This document shows, one piece after another, positions 1 to 5,601 of a stretch of 8,214 nt of DNA (positions are counted from its first letter, which is position 1; each line of letters opens with the position of its first letter). Origin of the DNA: Ruminococcaceae bacterium UBA4958. Its GTDB lineage: Bacteria > Bacillota > Clostridia > Oscillospirales > Acutalibacteraceae. The stretch is taken from positions 3,086 to 11,299 of the forward strand of contig DHAI01000093.1 of the NCBI GenBank assembly GCA_002397355.1. The letters run 5' to 3'. Below the pieces are notes generated by a model. It searched no databases. It was not told the origin of the DNA and was given only the letters and a program-made list of their open reading frames with translations. Position numbers and translations under genes: made by a program.

Positions 1-100
1 CGGAATCGCCGGGGACTTTTCCCGGAACGCTTTCCGCCGCGAATCGGTTCTAACGGCGAAGCTTTGTCCATATTTATAGAGCAAAGGAGGGACAAGGCAA
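1..100. other. Window edge and spoIIIAA leader, no assignable gene
   Basis: No gene can be assigned here. Two + frames are open from the window edge and stop at 51-53 (TAA) and 77-79 (TAG). Either could be the C-terminal end of an upstream gene, but neither peptide (17 or 25 residues) is recognisable. A short GC-rich inverted repeat (CCGGG at 9-13, CCCGG at 21-25) lacks a following T-run, so it is not a convincing terminator. The only firm signal is the Shine-Dalgarno AAAGGAGG at 83-90, which serves spoIIIAA. Confidence 0.5.
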
Positions 101-1147
101 ATGAATCAGTCAAAAACGGAACGGTTCGATTCCGCCGCGGAGGGCGTGTGCCTGCGCCTTCGCAAAAGGCTTTTCGCGCTTCCGCCCGTTTTGAAAGCGC
201 ATGCCCAGGAGATCCGCCTGCGCGTCGGCCGCCCGGTGTCCGTATGCTGCCCGGAGGGAACCTATTTTCTATGCGACAGCGGCAAGGCGGCCCCGTTCCT
301 TTCGGCGGGCATGACGGAAGCCTCGCAGGAAGATGTGCAGGAGACTTTTCAGATCCTGTGCGAGAACTCCGTTTACAGCCATGAGAACGAGATCCGGAAC
401 GGCTATATTACGATGCGGGGCGGGCACCGGGCGGGCCTGTGCGGCACCGCGGTCCTGGGGGACGGCGCCGTGACCGGCATGAGGGATGTTTCCTCCATAT
501 GCCTGCGGGTGGCGCGGGAGCTTCCCGGCTGCGCCGACGAGCTGCTGGACCGCATGGGCAAATCGCTGGAAAAGGGCCTGCTGCTGGCGGGTCCCCCCGC
601 GAGCGGCAAGACCACCATCCTCCGTGACGTGGCCCGCCAGCTTTCCGGCGGGATGCGGGGGTGTTTTTGCAAGGTATGCGTCGTCGACGAGCGCAGCGAG
701 ATCGCCGCCGCTTTCCGGGGCGTCCCCCAGAACGACGTGGGAGTCTGCTGCGACGTGCTGGACGGCTGCCCGAAATCGGTCGGCATCCTGATGGCGGTGC
801 GGTCGCTTTCCCCGCGCTTCATCGTCTGCGACGAGCTGGGCGGCGAGGCGGAGACGCGGGCGGTGGAGCAGAGCCTGAACGCCGGCGTGGGCGTGATCGC
901 CAGCATCCACGCCGGGAGCGCGGAGGAGCTGGTCCGCCGCAGGCAGGCTTCCGCATTGCTGGAGACGGGAGCTTTCGGCAGCGTGGCGCTGCTGAGCGGC
1001 GCGGCGCGGCCGGGAAAGATCGCTGAAATTTACAGGACGGGTGATTTGCTTGCTGAAGCTCATCGGCGCGCTGCTTCTGATTGCGGCGGGCAGCTTTGCG
1101 GGGTATATGGAATCGCACAGGCTTTGCCTGCGCGTGGAAAAGCTTGA
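101..1147 (+). CDS. spoIIIAA: Stage III sporulation protein AA, secretion-type ATPase
   Basis: This is the cytoplasmic (mother-cell side) ATPase of the SpoIIIA complex, related to type II/IV secretion and pilus ATPases, and thought to power the channel linking mother cell and forespore. A conserved block HENEIRNGYITMRGGHRAG lies at about residues 94-112. Walker A GPPASGKT is at 164-171, VVDERSEIA at about 194-202, a Walker B-like hydrophobic stretch with acidic DE at 244-245, and ASIHA near 267-271. The ATG at 101 follows AAAGGAGG at 83-90 with good spacing. The reading frame gives 348 residues, about 40 more than the B. subtilis protein (about 307). Family-like sequence seems to end near residue 314, and the last ~34 residues overlap spoIIIAB and look like out-of-frame sequence. 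Identity is very secure; the true C-terminus is uncertain. Confidence 0.96.
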   Translation: MNQSKTERFDSAAEGVCLRLRKRLFALPPVLKAHAQEIRLRVGRPVSVCCPEGTYFLCDSGKAAPFLSAGMTEASQEDVQETFQILCENSVYSHENEIRNGYITMRGGHRAGLCGTAVLGDGAVTGMRDVSSICLRVARELPGCADELLDRMGKSLEKGLLLAGPPASGKTTILRDVARQLSGGMRGCFCKVCVVDERSEIAAAFRGVPQNDVGVCCDVLDGCPKSVGILMAVRSLSPRFIVCDELGGEAETRAVEQSLNAGVGVIASIHAGSAEELVRRRQASALLETGAFGSVALLSGAARPGKIAEIYRTGDLLAEAHRRAASDCGGQLCGVYGIAQALPARGKA

Positions 1148-1541
1148 GGCTTTCCTCCGGTTTCTTTCCGCGGCGAAGACGGAGATCCGTTATTCCTCTC
1201 TTCCGGTGGAAAGTGTGCTGCGGAAGCACGGCGGCGAGTTTTCCTTCTTTCCGCTTTCCGCGGAGGACGGTCCGGACGGCTGGGGCAAGGCGTGGAGCGA
1301 GGCGGTGAAGGCCGGCGCCGGGAACGAGGGCTTTTCCCGGAAGGACATCGAGCTGCTGGAAGGTTTCGGCGCCGGCTTCGGCGCGAGCGATACGCAGGGC
1401 CAGATCGCCCATTTCAGCCTATATGAGAACCTGGTTTCCGCCGCGCTGGAGGAAGCGAAGAAAGAACGGGACGGGAAATCGAAGCTGTACCGGATGCTCG
1501 GCGTTTGCGGCGGAGCCGCCGCCGCGATTCTGCTGTGCTGA
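1050..1541 (+). CDS. spoIIIAB: Stage III sporulation protein AB
   Basis: Small membrane protein of the SpoIIIA complex, proposed to serve the ATPase SpoIIIAA in the way a GspF/PilC-type platform protein does. I chose the TTG at 1050 because it gives an N-terminus MLKLIGA that closely matches the start I know for the family (MLKLLGA in B. subtilis). It also sits at normal distance from AGGACGGG at 1034-1041. The in-frame GTG at 1041 overlaps that Shine-Dalgarno and adds three residues. The product is 163 residues: an N-terminal membrane segment at about 1-20, a soluble helical middle with the family-like motif FGASDTQGQ at about 110-118, and a C-terminal hydrophobic segment at about 148-163. 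It overlaps the spoIIIAA frame by 98 nt and ends 17 nt before spoIIIAC. Confidence 0.93.
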   Translation: MLKLIGALLLIAAGSFAGYMESHRLCLRVEKLEAFLRFLSAAKTEIRYSSLPVESVLRKHGGEFSFFPLSAEDGPDGWGKAWSEAVKAGAGNEGFSRKDIELLEGFGAGFGASDTQGQIAHFSLYENLVSAALEEAKKERDGKSKLYRMLGVCGGAAAAILLC

Positions 1542-1558
1542 AAAACGGAGGAATCAGA

Positions 1559-1753
1559 ATGAGTGTGGATTTGGTTTTTAAAATTGCCGCGATCGGGATT
1601 ATCGTCGCCGTCCTCAACCAGCTCCTTATCCGTTCCGGCAGGGAAGAGCAGGCCATGATGACCACGCTGGCCGGGCTTATCGTCGTGCTGTCGATGCTTG
1701 TCCAGCAGATTGGCTCGCTGTTCAAAACAATCAAATCCGTTTTTGGGCTTTGA
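1559..1753 (+). CDS. spoIIIAC: Stage III sporulation protein AC
   Basis: A 64-residue membrane protein, close to the family's usual length of about 65-68. It begins MSVDLVFKIAAIGIIVAVLNQ and carries two predicted membrane helices, at about residues 4-24 and 33-56, joined by a short polar loop (RSGREEQ) typical of SpoIIIAC. It is a component of the SpoIIIA membrane platform and is thought to act with SpoIIIAD. The ATG at 1559 follows GGAGG at 1547-1551. An upstream in-frame extension to 1505 lies inside the end of spoIIIAB and has no ribosome site, so it is not the start. The stop is two bases before the ATG of spoIIIAD, which suggests translational coupling. Confidence 0.95.
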   Translation: MSVDLVFKIAAIGIIVAVLNQLLIRSGREEQAMMTTLAGLIVVLSMLVQQIGSLFKTIKSVFGL

Positions 1754-1755
1754 AG

Positions 1756-2148
1756 ATGAACATTGTGGGAATCGCAGGTATCGCGCTGTGCGCCGCCGTC
1801 ATTTCGGCGATGCTCCGTCGGTACCATCAGGAGTACGCCATCCTTCTCACGGTGGCCGTCGGCGTCGTGATCCTGGTCGAGCTGCTGAACAGCCTCGTCC
1901 CTTCGCTGCAGCAAATCCGCACGCTGCTTTCCTCCGCGGGGCTTACCTCCGACTACGCCGTGATTTTGTTGAAAACGCTCGGCATCTGTTTCCTCGCGCA
2001 GTTCGCGGCGGATTCCTGCCGGGATGCGGGGGAGAACGCGCTTGCCGCAAAGGTGGAGCTTGCCGGGAAACTCGCCATCGTGGCGCTCGCCCTGCCGCTG
2101 TTTGAAAAGATTGCGAAAACTGCCGCCGGTTTGACGGGAACGGCCTGA
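1756..2148 (+). CDS. spoIIIAD: Stage III sporulation protein AD
   Basis: A 130-residue polytopic membrane protein of the SpoIIIA complex (about 133 in B. subtilis). It begins MNIVGIAGIAL and shows four hydrophobic stretches at about residues 2-20, 26-47, 63-86 and 101-120. The family-typical segments ILLKTLGICFLAQFAADSCRDAG and ALAAKVELAGK are present. The ATG at 1756 lies two bases after the spoIIIAC stop. A TTG at 1750 would overlap that stop by four bases and add two residues. Only a weak GGG (1745-1747) precedes either start, so coupling to spoIIIAC translation is likely. The family call is secure; the exact start is less so. Confidence 0.94.
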   Translation: MNIVGIAGIALCAAVISAMLRRYHQEYAILLTVAVGVVILVELLNSLVPSLQQIRTLLSSAGLTSDYAVILLKTLGICFLAQFAADSCRDAGENALAAKVELAGKLAIVALALPLFEKIAKTAAGLTGTA

Positions 2149-2153
2149 ATAAA

Positions 2154-3326
2154 ATGAGAAAAAATATAAGTCGATCGTTTCTGTGTTTTTTATTGCTGTT
2201 TTTTTCCCTGATCTTCTTGCGCACGCCGGCTTTCGCAGGAAATTCCGCTTCTTCCGCGGGCGACGCGGAGAAGTATTCGCAGGAGATCGCGGAGAAGAGC
2301 GGGGCGGACGATCTTGCGGACAAACTCCCGGCGGAAACGCGGAGGATTTTAAATGAGCTCGGCGTCGAGAAAGCGGACGGCGAATCCGTCTCCTCCGTCA
2401 CGCCGCAGAACTATTTTCAGAAAATCCTATCGGTTTTCAGCGGAAAGGCAAAGGCTCCGGCCCGCGTATTTGCCGCCGCGGTTTCCGTCATCCTGCTCTG
2501 CGCCCTGCTGAACAGCCTGAAGCTCTCGTTCGGGGAAAAACCGCTCGGAGACGTCGTCGGACTGGTTGGGACGCTGTGCATCTGCACGGTTGTCGTGCAG
2601 CCGATCGTCGCCTGCGTGTCCGACGCGGCGGAAATGCTGAAAGCGGCGTCCGGGTTCCTTCTGGCGTGCGCCCCCGTCCTTGCAGGCATCATGGCGGCGG
2701 CGGGGCAGTCCGCTTCGGCCGGGACGTACCACCTTCTTACGGCGGCGGCGGGAGGGGCCGTCTCCGCGTTTGCTTCCACGGTTCTCTCGCCGATGATGAA
2801 CCTGCTCCTGGCGCTCTCGGTCGTATCGTCCGTTTCGCCGGGCCTCGGCCTCGATGGTCTGTGCGGGGCGATGAACAAGGCGGTGAAATGGATCATGGGG
2901 CTTGGAATGACGCTCTTTACCGGGCTGGTCACGATGCACTCCGTCGTCGCGGTCTCGGCGGACAACGCCGGCGTGCGGGCTGCCAAATTCATGGTGGGTA
3001 GTTTTGTCCCCGTCGTCGGCAGCGCCCTCGGCGAGGCGCTCGGCACCGTAAACGGCTGTGTCAAGGCGCTGAAATCCGGGGTGGGCGCGTTCGGGCTTCT
3101 TGCGGGGCTGTTCCTTTTCCTTCCCGTCTTGGCGGAGTGCGTGCTCTGGGTTTTGACTCTCACGGTCTGTTCGGGCGTCAGCCGCGTGTTCGACCTGGGG
3201 CCGATCGCCGAACTCCTGAAATCCGCCGCTGACGTCGTCTCCACGATGACCGCGATCCTTCTCTGCAGCATGTCGGTGCTGATCATCACCACGGTCGCCA
3301 TGCTGCTGATCGGAGGCGGGGCATGA
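2154..3326 (+). CDS. spoIIIAE: Stage III sporulation protein AE
   Basis: The large polytopic membrane protein of the SpoIIIA channel, 390 residues (about 399 in B. subtilis). The N-terminus is a clear signal peptide: basic MRKNISR, a Leu/Phe-rich core at about 9-22, and a likely cleavage after AFA at residue 28. A soluble, charged region follows to about residue 100. Beyond it are several membrane segments, at about 103-122, 128-155, 166-185, 195-225, 246-268, 312-345 and 365-387. The conserved stretch SFVPVVGSALGEALGTVNGC (about 283-302) is characteristic of the family. The first ~65 bases are markedly more AT-rich than the rest. No strong Shine-Dalgarno lies at proper distance, so translation probably depends on spoIIIAD, whose stop is 5 bases upstream. 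The 3' end overlaps spoIIIAF by ATGA. Confidence 0.96.
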   Translation: MRKNISRSFLCFLLLFFSLIFLRTPAFAGNSASSAGDAEKYSQEIAEKSGADDLADKLPAETRRILNELGVEKADGESVSSVTPQNYFQKILSVFSGKAKAPARVFAAAVSVILLCALLNSLKLSFGEKPLGDVVGLVGTLCICTVVVQPIVACVSDAAEMLKAASGFLLACAPVLAGIMAAAGQSASAGTYHLLTAAAGGAVSAFASTVLSPMMNLLLALSVVSSVSPGLGLDGLCGAMNKAVKWIMGLGMTLFTGLVTMHSVVAVSADNAGVRAAKFMVGSFVPVVGSALGEALGTVNGCVKALKSGVGAFGLLAGLFLFLPVLAECVLWVLTLTVCSGVSRVFDLGPIAELLKSAADVVSTMTAILLCSMSVLIITTVAMLLIGGGA

Positions 3327-3805
3327 AAGGAATCCAGCAGTGGACGGCGATTATCTGTTTCGCGGCTCTTGCCGCGGCTCTCGCCCGCAGCCTGCTGCCG
3401 TCCGGCCCGATGGAACGGATGGGGCGTTTCGTCGTGGGGGCGCTGATGATCTGCGCGATGATCTCCCCGATTTCAAAGTTTGTGCCGCAGCTTCGCCTGA
3501 GCGCGCCAAGCGCCGGCAGCGCTTCGTCGGTGCAGAACGAGGACCTCTCGTCCGCCGTGGGCGACGCGCAGGAGGAAGCGGCGGAGGGAAGCATTGCCCG
3601 TCTGGTTCAGGCGGAGCTTGCCAGAATCGGGATAAAATGCAAAAATGTTCGCGCGGATATGGATAGGAGCGAGGACGACAGCATAGTTATTAACAAAATC
3701 ATTGTTACGCTGGATGGGAAGGACGCTGAGGGAGCCGGCACGGCAAAGGAATACCTGGAAAAGGAACTGGGGCTGAAAACGGAGGTCGTTGCGAATGGCG
3801 GCTGA
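3323..3805 (+). CDS. spoIIIAF: Stage III sporulation protein AF
   Basis: A membrane protein with two N-terminal helices (about residues 7-27 and 33-53) and a soluble C-terminal domain (about 85-158) of alternating helix and strand, as expected for the ring-building-motif-like fold reported for SpoIIIAF. The signature segment GRFVVGALMICAMISPI (34-50) links the helices. At 160 residues it is shorter than the B. subtilis protein (about 206); the difference probably lies in the linker (about 55-80). The ATG at 3323 overlaps the spoIIIAE stop in an ATGA and is preceded by GGAGG at 3312-3316. The 3' end overlaps spoIIIAG by 11 bases. Confidence 0.92.
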   Translation: MKGIQQWTAIICFAALAAALARSLLPSGPMERMGRFVVGALMICAMISPISKFVPQLRLSAPSAGSASSVQNEDLSSAVGDAQEEAAEGSIARLVQAELARIGIKCKNVRADMDRSEDDSIVINKIIVTLDGKDAEGAGTAKEYLEKELGLKTEVVANGG

Positions 3806-4403
3806 AAAACAAAATGCGCAGGGGAAGCCGGAGGGCATCTTCCAGAAGCTTGCTCAGAACGACGTTTACCGCAGGGTCGTCGTCGCGGCGGGCATCCTCG
3901 GGATCCTGCTCATCGCCGTTGCAGGGAATCTGAAAAGCTGCAGCTCCCAGGGGGAGGCACAAAACGTGTCGTCGTCGCCGGCCGGCAAAGTTCTTACCGC
4001 GCAGGATTGTGAAAAGGCGTTGGAACAGGATCTGACCGGCATTATCTCGAAAATCAGCGGCGCGGGAAATGTCAATGTCCTCGTGACGCTTGAACAGACT
4101 ACCAAACAGGTGTACGCGACGCAGGACAAAACGAGCGGACAGCAGACGAGCGAATCTGAGGAAAGCGGAACGGGAAAACAGGAATCCAATCAAAGCAACG
4201 AGACGACATACGTGATAGTAAAGGACGCGGACGGTGCAGAACGTGCGCTTCCCGTGACGCAGATCCAGCCGGTGGTCAAGGGCGTCGTCGTCGTCTGCGA
4301 CGGCGGAGGGGACGCGACGGTGCAGAAAAACGTTACCGACGCCGTGACGACGGCCCTACATATTTCTTCGGCGCGGGTTTGCGTCATTCCATCAAAGTCA
4401 TAA
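3795..4403 (+). CDS. spoIIIAG: Stage III sporulation protein AG
   Basis: Ring-forming component of the mother-cell half of the channel. The product is 202 residues: a cytoplasmic N-terminus, one membrane helix at about 28-44, then a domain exposed between the membranes. The ring-building-motif fold is split: one part at about 68-108 (EKALEQDLTGIISKISGAGNV) and the other at about 138-197 (TYVIVKDADG and KGVVVVCDGG). Between them is a Ser/Gln/Glu/Thr-rich insertion (about 110-136). An insertion at this place forms a beta-structured collar in the published B. subtilis SpoIIIAG ring. The ATG at 3795 follows GGAGG at 3781-3785; a TTG at 3789 would add two residues and is less likely. The gene overlaps spoIIIAF by 11 bases and ends 27 bases before spoIIIAH. 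Confidence 0.95.
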   Translation: MAAEKQNAQGKPEGIFQKLAQNDVYRRVVVAAGILGILLIAVAGNLKSCSSQGEAQNVSSSPAGKVLTAQDCEKALEQDLTGIISKISGAGNVNVLVTLEQTTKQVYATQDKTSGQQTSESEESGTGKQESNQSNETTYVIVKDADGAERALPVTQIQPVVKGVVVVCDGGGDATVQKNVTDAVTTALHISSARVCVIPSKS

Positions 4404-4430
4404 AATATTGAAAAGCAGGGGGAATCGAAG

Positions 4431-5075
4431 ATGGCAATGGGAAAACGGCAGCTCGTTCTCGCGGCGCTTGTCGTCGCTCTGGGGGCGGCCGTCTATCTGA
4501 ACTGGGTATTCACAGGAAACGGTTCGCAGCTGCCGGCTACGCAGGCGGTTACTTCAGCGGCGAGCCGCCAGTATGGGCAGACGCTGATGGTGGGCGGCAG
4601 CGCGGTTTCCAGCGGCAAGGCTGTTTCCTCCGGCGCCGGGAAGAGCGTCTCCTTCGCGGGAAAGACCGCGGCTTCTTCCGCTCAGTCGAAGAGCGGGACG
4701 ACGGCGTCCGCTTCTTCCGCTCCGGCGGACGATTACTTCAGCCAGGCGAAGCTGACGCGGGAAAAGGCGCAGGATGAGGCGAAGGAGACGATCGCGCAAG
4801 TGATGGAAGACACGAAAGCGACCGACGCCGCAAAGAAGGAAGCCGCGACCCAGGTGGCGGCGCTCGCGCAGAATCTGATCCGGGAGGCGAATATCGAAAC
4901 GCTGATCCGCGCGAAGGGATTCGAGGACTGTGTGGTTACGCTGGGCAACGACAGATGCACCGTCGTGGTGAAAACAAAGCAGAATTCCGAAAACGACGCC
5001 GCCGTGATCCAGGATATCGTCACGGGCCAGACGGGCCTTTCCTATGACAAAATCAGCATCACCGAGCGTTCGTAG
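4431..5075 (+). CDS. spoIIIAH: Stage III sporulation protein AH
   Basis: Mother-cell partner of forespore SpoIIQ in the intercellular channel, 214 residues (about 218 in B. subtilis). One N-terminal membrane helix spans about residues 7-27. Residues 30-98 form a long Ser/Ala/Gly/Thr-rich linker of low complexity. A charged helical region follows at about 102-152 (SQAKLTREKAQDEAKETIAQ), then the C-terminal ring-building domain at about 155-212 (EDCVVTLGNDRCTVVVKTKQ and TGLSYDKISITER), related in fold to secretion-ring proteins such as EscJ/PrgK. The ATG at 4431 follows AGGGGG at 4417-4422. It is the last gene of the spoIIIA operon; the first intergenic region of the window begins at its stop. 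SpoIIQ itself is not in this window. Confidence 0.95.
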   Translation: MAMGKRQLVLAALVVALGAAVYLNWVFTGNGSQLPATQAVTSAASRQYGQTLMVGGSAVSSGKAVSSGAGKSVSFAGKTAASSAQSKSGTTASASSAPADDYFSQAKLTREKAQDEAKETIAQVMEDTKATDAAKKEAATQVAALAQNLIREANIETLIRAKGFEDCVVTLGNDRCTVVVKTKQNSENDAAVIQDIVTGQTGLSYDKISITERS

Positions 5076-5110
5076 TTGTTTTTACAGGGAAATGTGGTAT
5101 AATATTTCCG
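5076..5110 (+). promoter_or_regulatory. Extended -10 promoter upstream of nusB
   Basis: A consensus -10 box TATAAT lies at 5098-5103, preceded by TG one base upstream (TGGTATAAT at 5095-5103), which makes it an extended -10 element. A weak -35 candidate TTGTTT lies at 5076-5081 with a 16-base spacer. Transcription would start near 5110. This fits a vegetative sigma-A-type promoter for the nusB operon and not a sporulation promoter. It starts immediately after the spoIIIAH stop. Confidence 0.72.
5088..5109. repeat. Inverted repeat spanning the -10 box
   Basis: GGAAAT (5088-5093) and ATTTCC (5104-5109) form a perfect 6-bp dyad with a 10-base spacer. Its centre, between 5098 and 5099, falls at the start of the TATAAT box. 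The position would suit an operator, but a 6-bp dyad can occur by chance and no known repressor site is recognised. Confidence 0.3.
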
Positions 5111-5140
5111 TGGATATTGACAATTTACGGCCTTTCTGCA

Positions 5141-5167
5141 GCCCTCCACACCTGTGGAGGGCTTTTT
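5141..5167 (+). terminator. Intrinsic terminator between spoIIIAH and nusB
   Basis: GCCCTCCACA (5141-5150) and TGTGGAGGGC (5153-5162) are perfectly complementary over 10 bp; in RNA the innermost pairs would open to give a loop of 4-8 nt. Five T residues follow directly (5163-5167). This is a good Rho-independent terminator on the + strand and the likely end of the spoIIIA transcript. It also lies about 30 bases downstream of the start predicted for the nusB promoter, so nusB transcription must pass through it. Confidence 0.85.
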
Positions 5168-5193
5168 CCTTGCGGAAGGGAACGGAGGAAGCT

Positions 5194-5601
5194 ATGAATC
5201 GAAGAAAAGCCCGGGAGCAGGCCTTCATCCTGGTTTTCGAGCGGAGCATCAACCACAGTCCGGTCAGCGAGATCATCGACAATGCGGAGACCTCCGACGA
5301 CGTGCGTATCGACGAGTTCGCCGAAAGACTCGCCGGAGGCGCGGAGCGGAACGAGGCGGCCATCGACGGGACCATCGGGAAATATATCCGGGGCTGGACG
5401 CTGAGCCGCCTTTCCAAAGTCTCGCTGGCCCTTCTGCGCCTTGCCCTGTATGAGATGAAATTCGAACCCGACATACCGGTGAGCGTATCGATCAATGAGG
5501 CCGTCACCCTTGCGGGAAAGTACGGCAGCGCCGACGACGCGCCGTTTGTAAACGGCGTGCTCGGCTCCGCGGCGAAAGAGATGGGAGAAAAGGATGCCTG
5601 A
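5194..5601 (+). CDS. nusB: Transcription antitermination factor NusB
   Basis: A 135-residue all-helical RNA-binding protein. In the family it binds boxA with NusE (ribosomal protein S10) to support antitermination of rRNA operons. Signature blocks are NRRKAREQAF at residues 2-11, WTLSRLSKVSLALLRLALYEM at 68-88, and PVSVSINEAVTLAGKYG and FVNGVLG at 95-124. The ATG at 5194 follows GGAGG at 5184-5188 and gives the family's usual N-terminus. An in-frame TTG at 5170 would add eight residues and use a GGAGGG inside the right arm of the terminator; I consider it unlikely. The gene is first in the nusB-xseA-xseB-ispA operon and overlaps the next gene by 8 bases. Confidence 0.96.
   Translation: MNRRKAREQAFILVFERSINHSPVSEIIDNAETSDDVRIDEFAERLAGGAERNEAAIDGTIGKYIRGWTLSRLSKVSLALLRLALYEMKFEPDIPVSVSINEAVTLAGKYGSADDAPFVNGVLGSAAKEMGEKDA

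Noticed and set aside
41..77. Possible sigma-E promoter for spoIIIAA (CATATTTA at 69-76)
   Set aside because: The -10-like box fits sigma-E moderately, but no good -35 lies 13-15 bases upstream, and the start would fall on the ribosome site at 83-90. A sigma-E promoter is expected for the operon and may lie left of the window.
1506..1526. GC-rich inverted repeat near the end of spoIIIAB
   Set aside because: It is explained by runs of Gly and Ala codons and is not followed by a T-run.
2417..3301. A 294-residue open frame on the - strand inside spoIIIAE
   Set aside because: It mirrors the hydrophobic codons of spoIIIAE, giving a Thr/Ser/Ala-rich product with no family resemblance.
5170..5193. 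Alternative TTG start of NusB with its ribosome site in the terminator stem
   Set aside because: The ATG at 5194 has a strong GGAGG and yields the family's normal N-terminus; the extension RKGTEEA has no family support.
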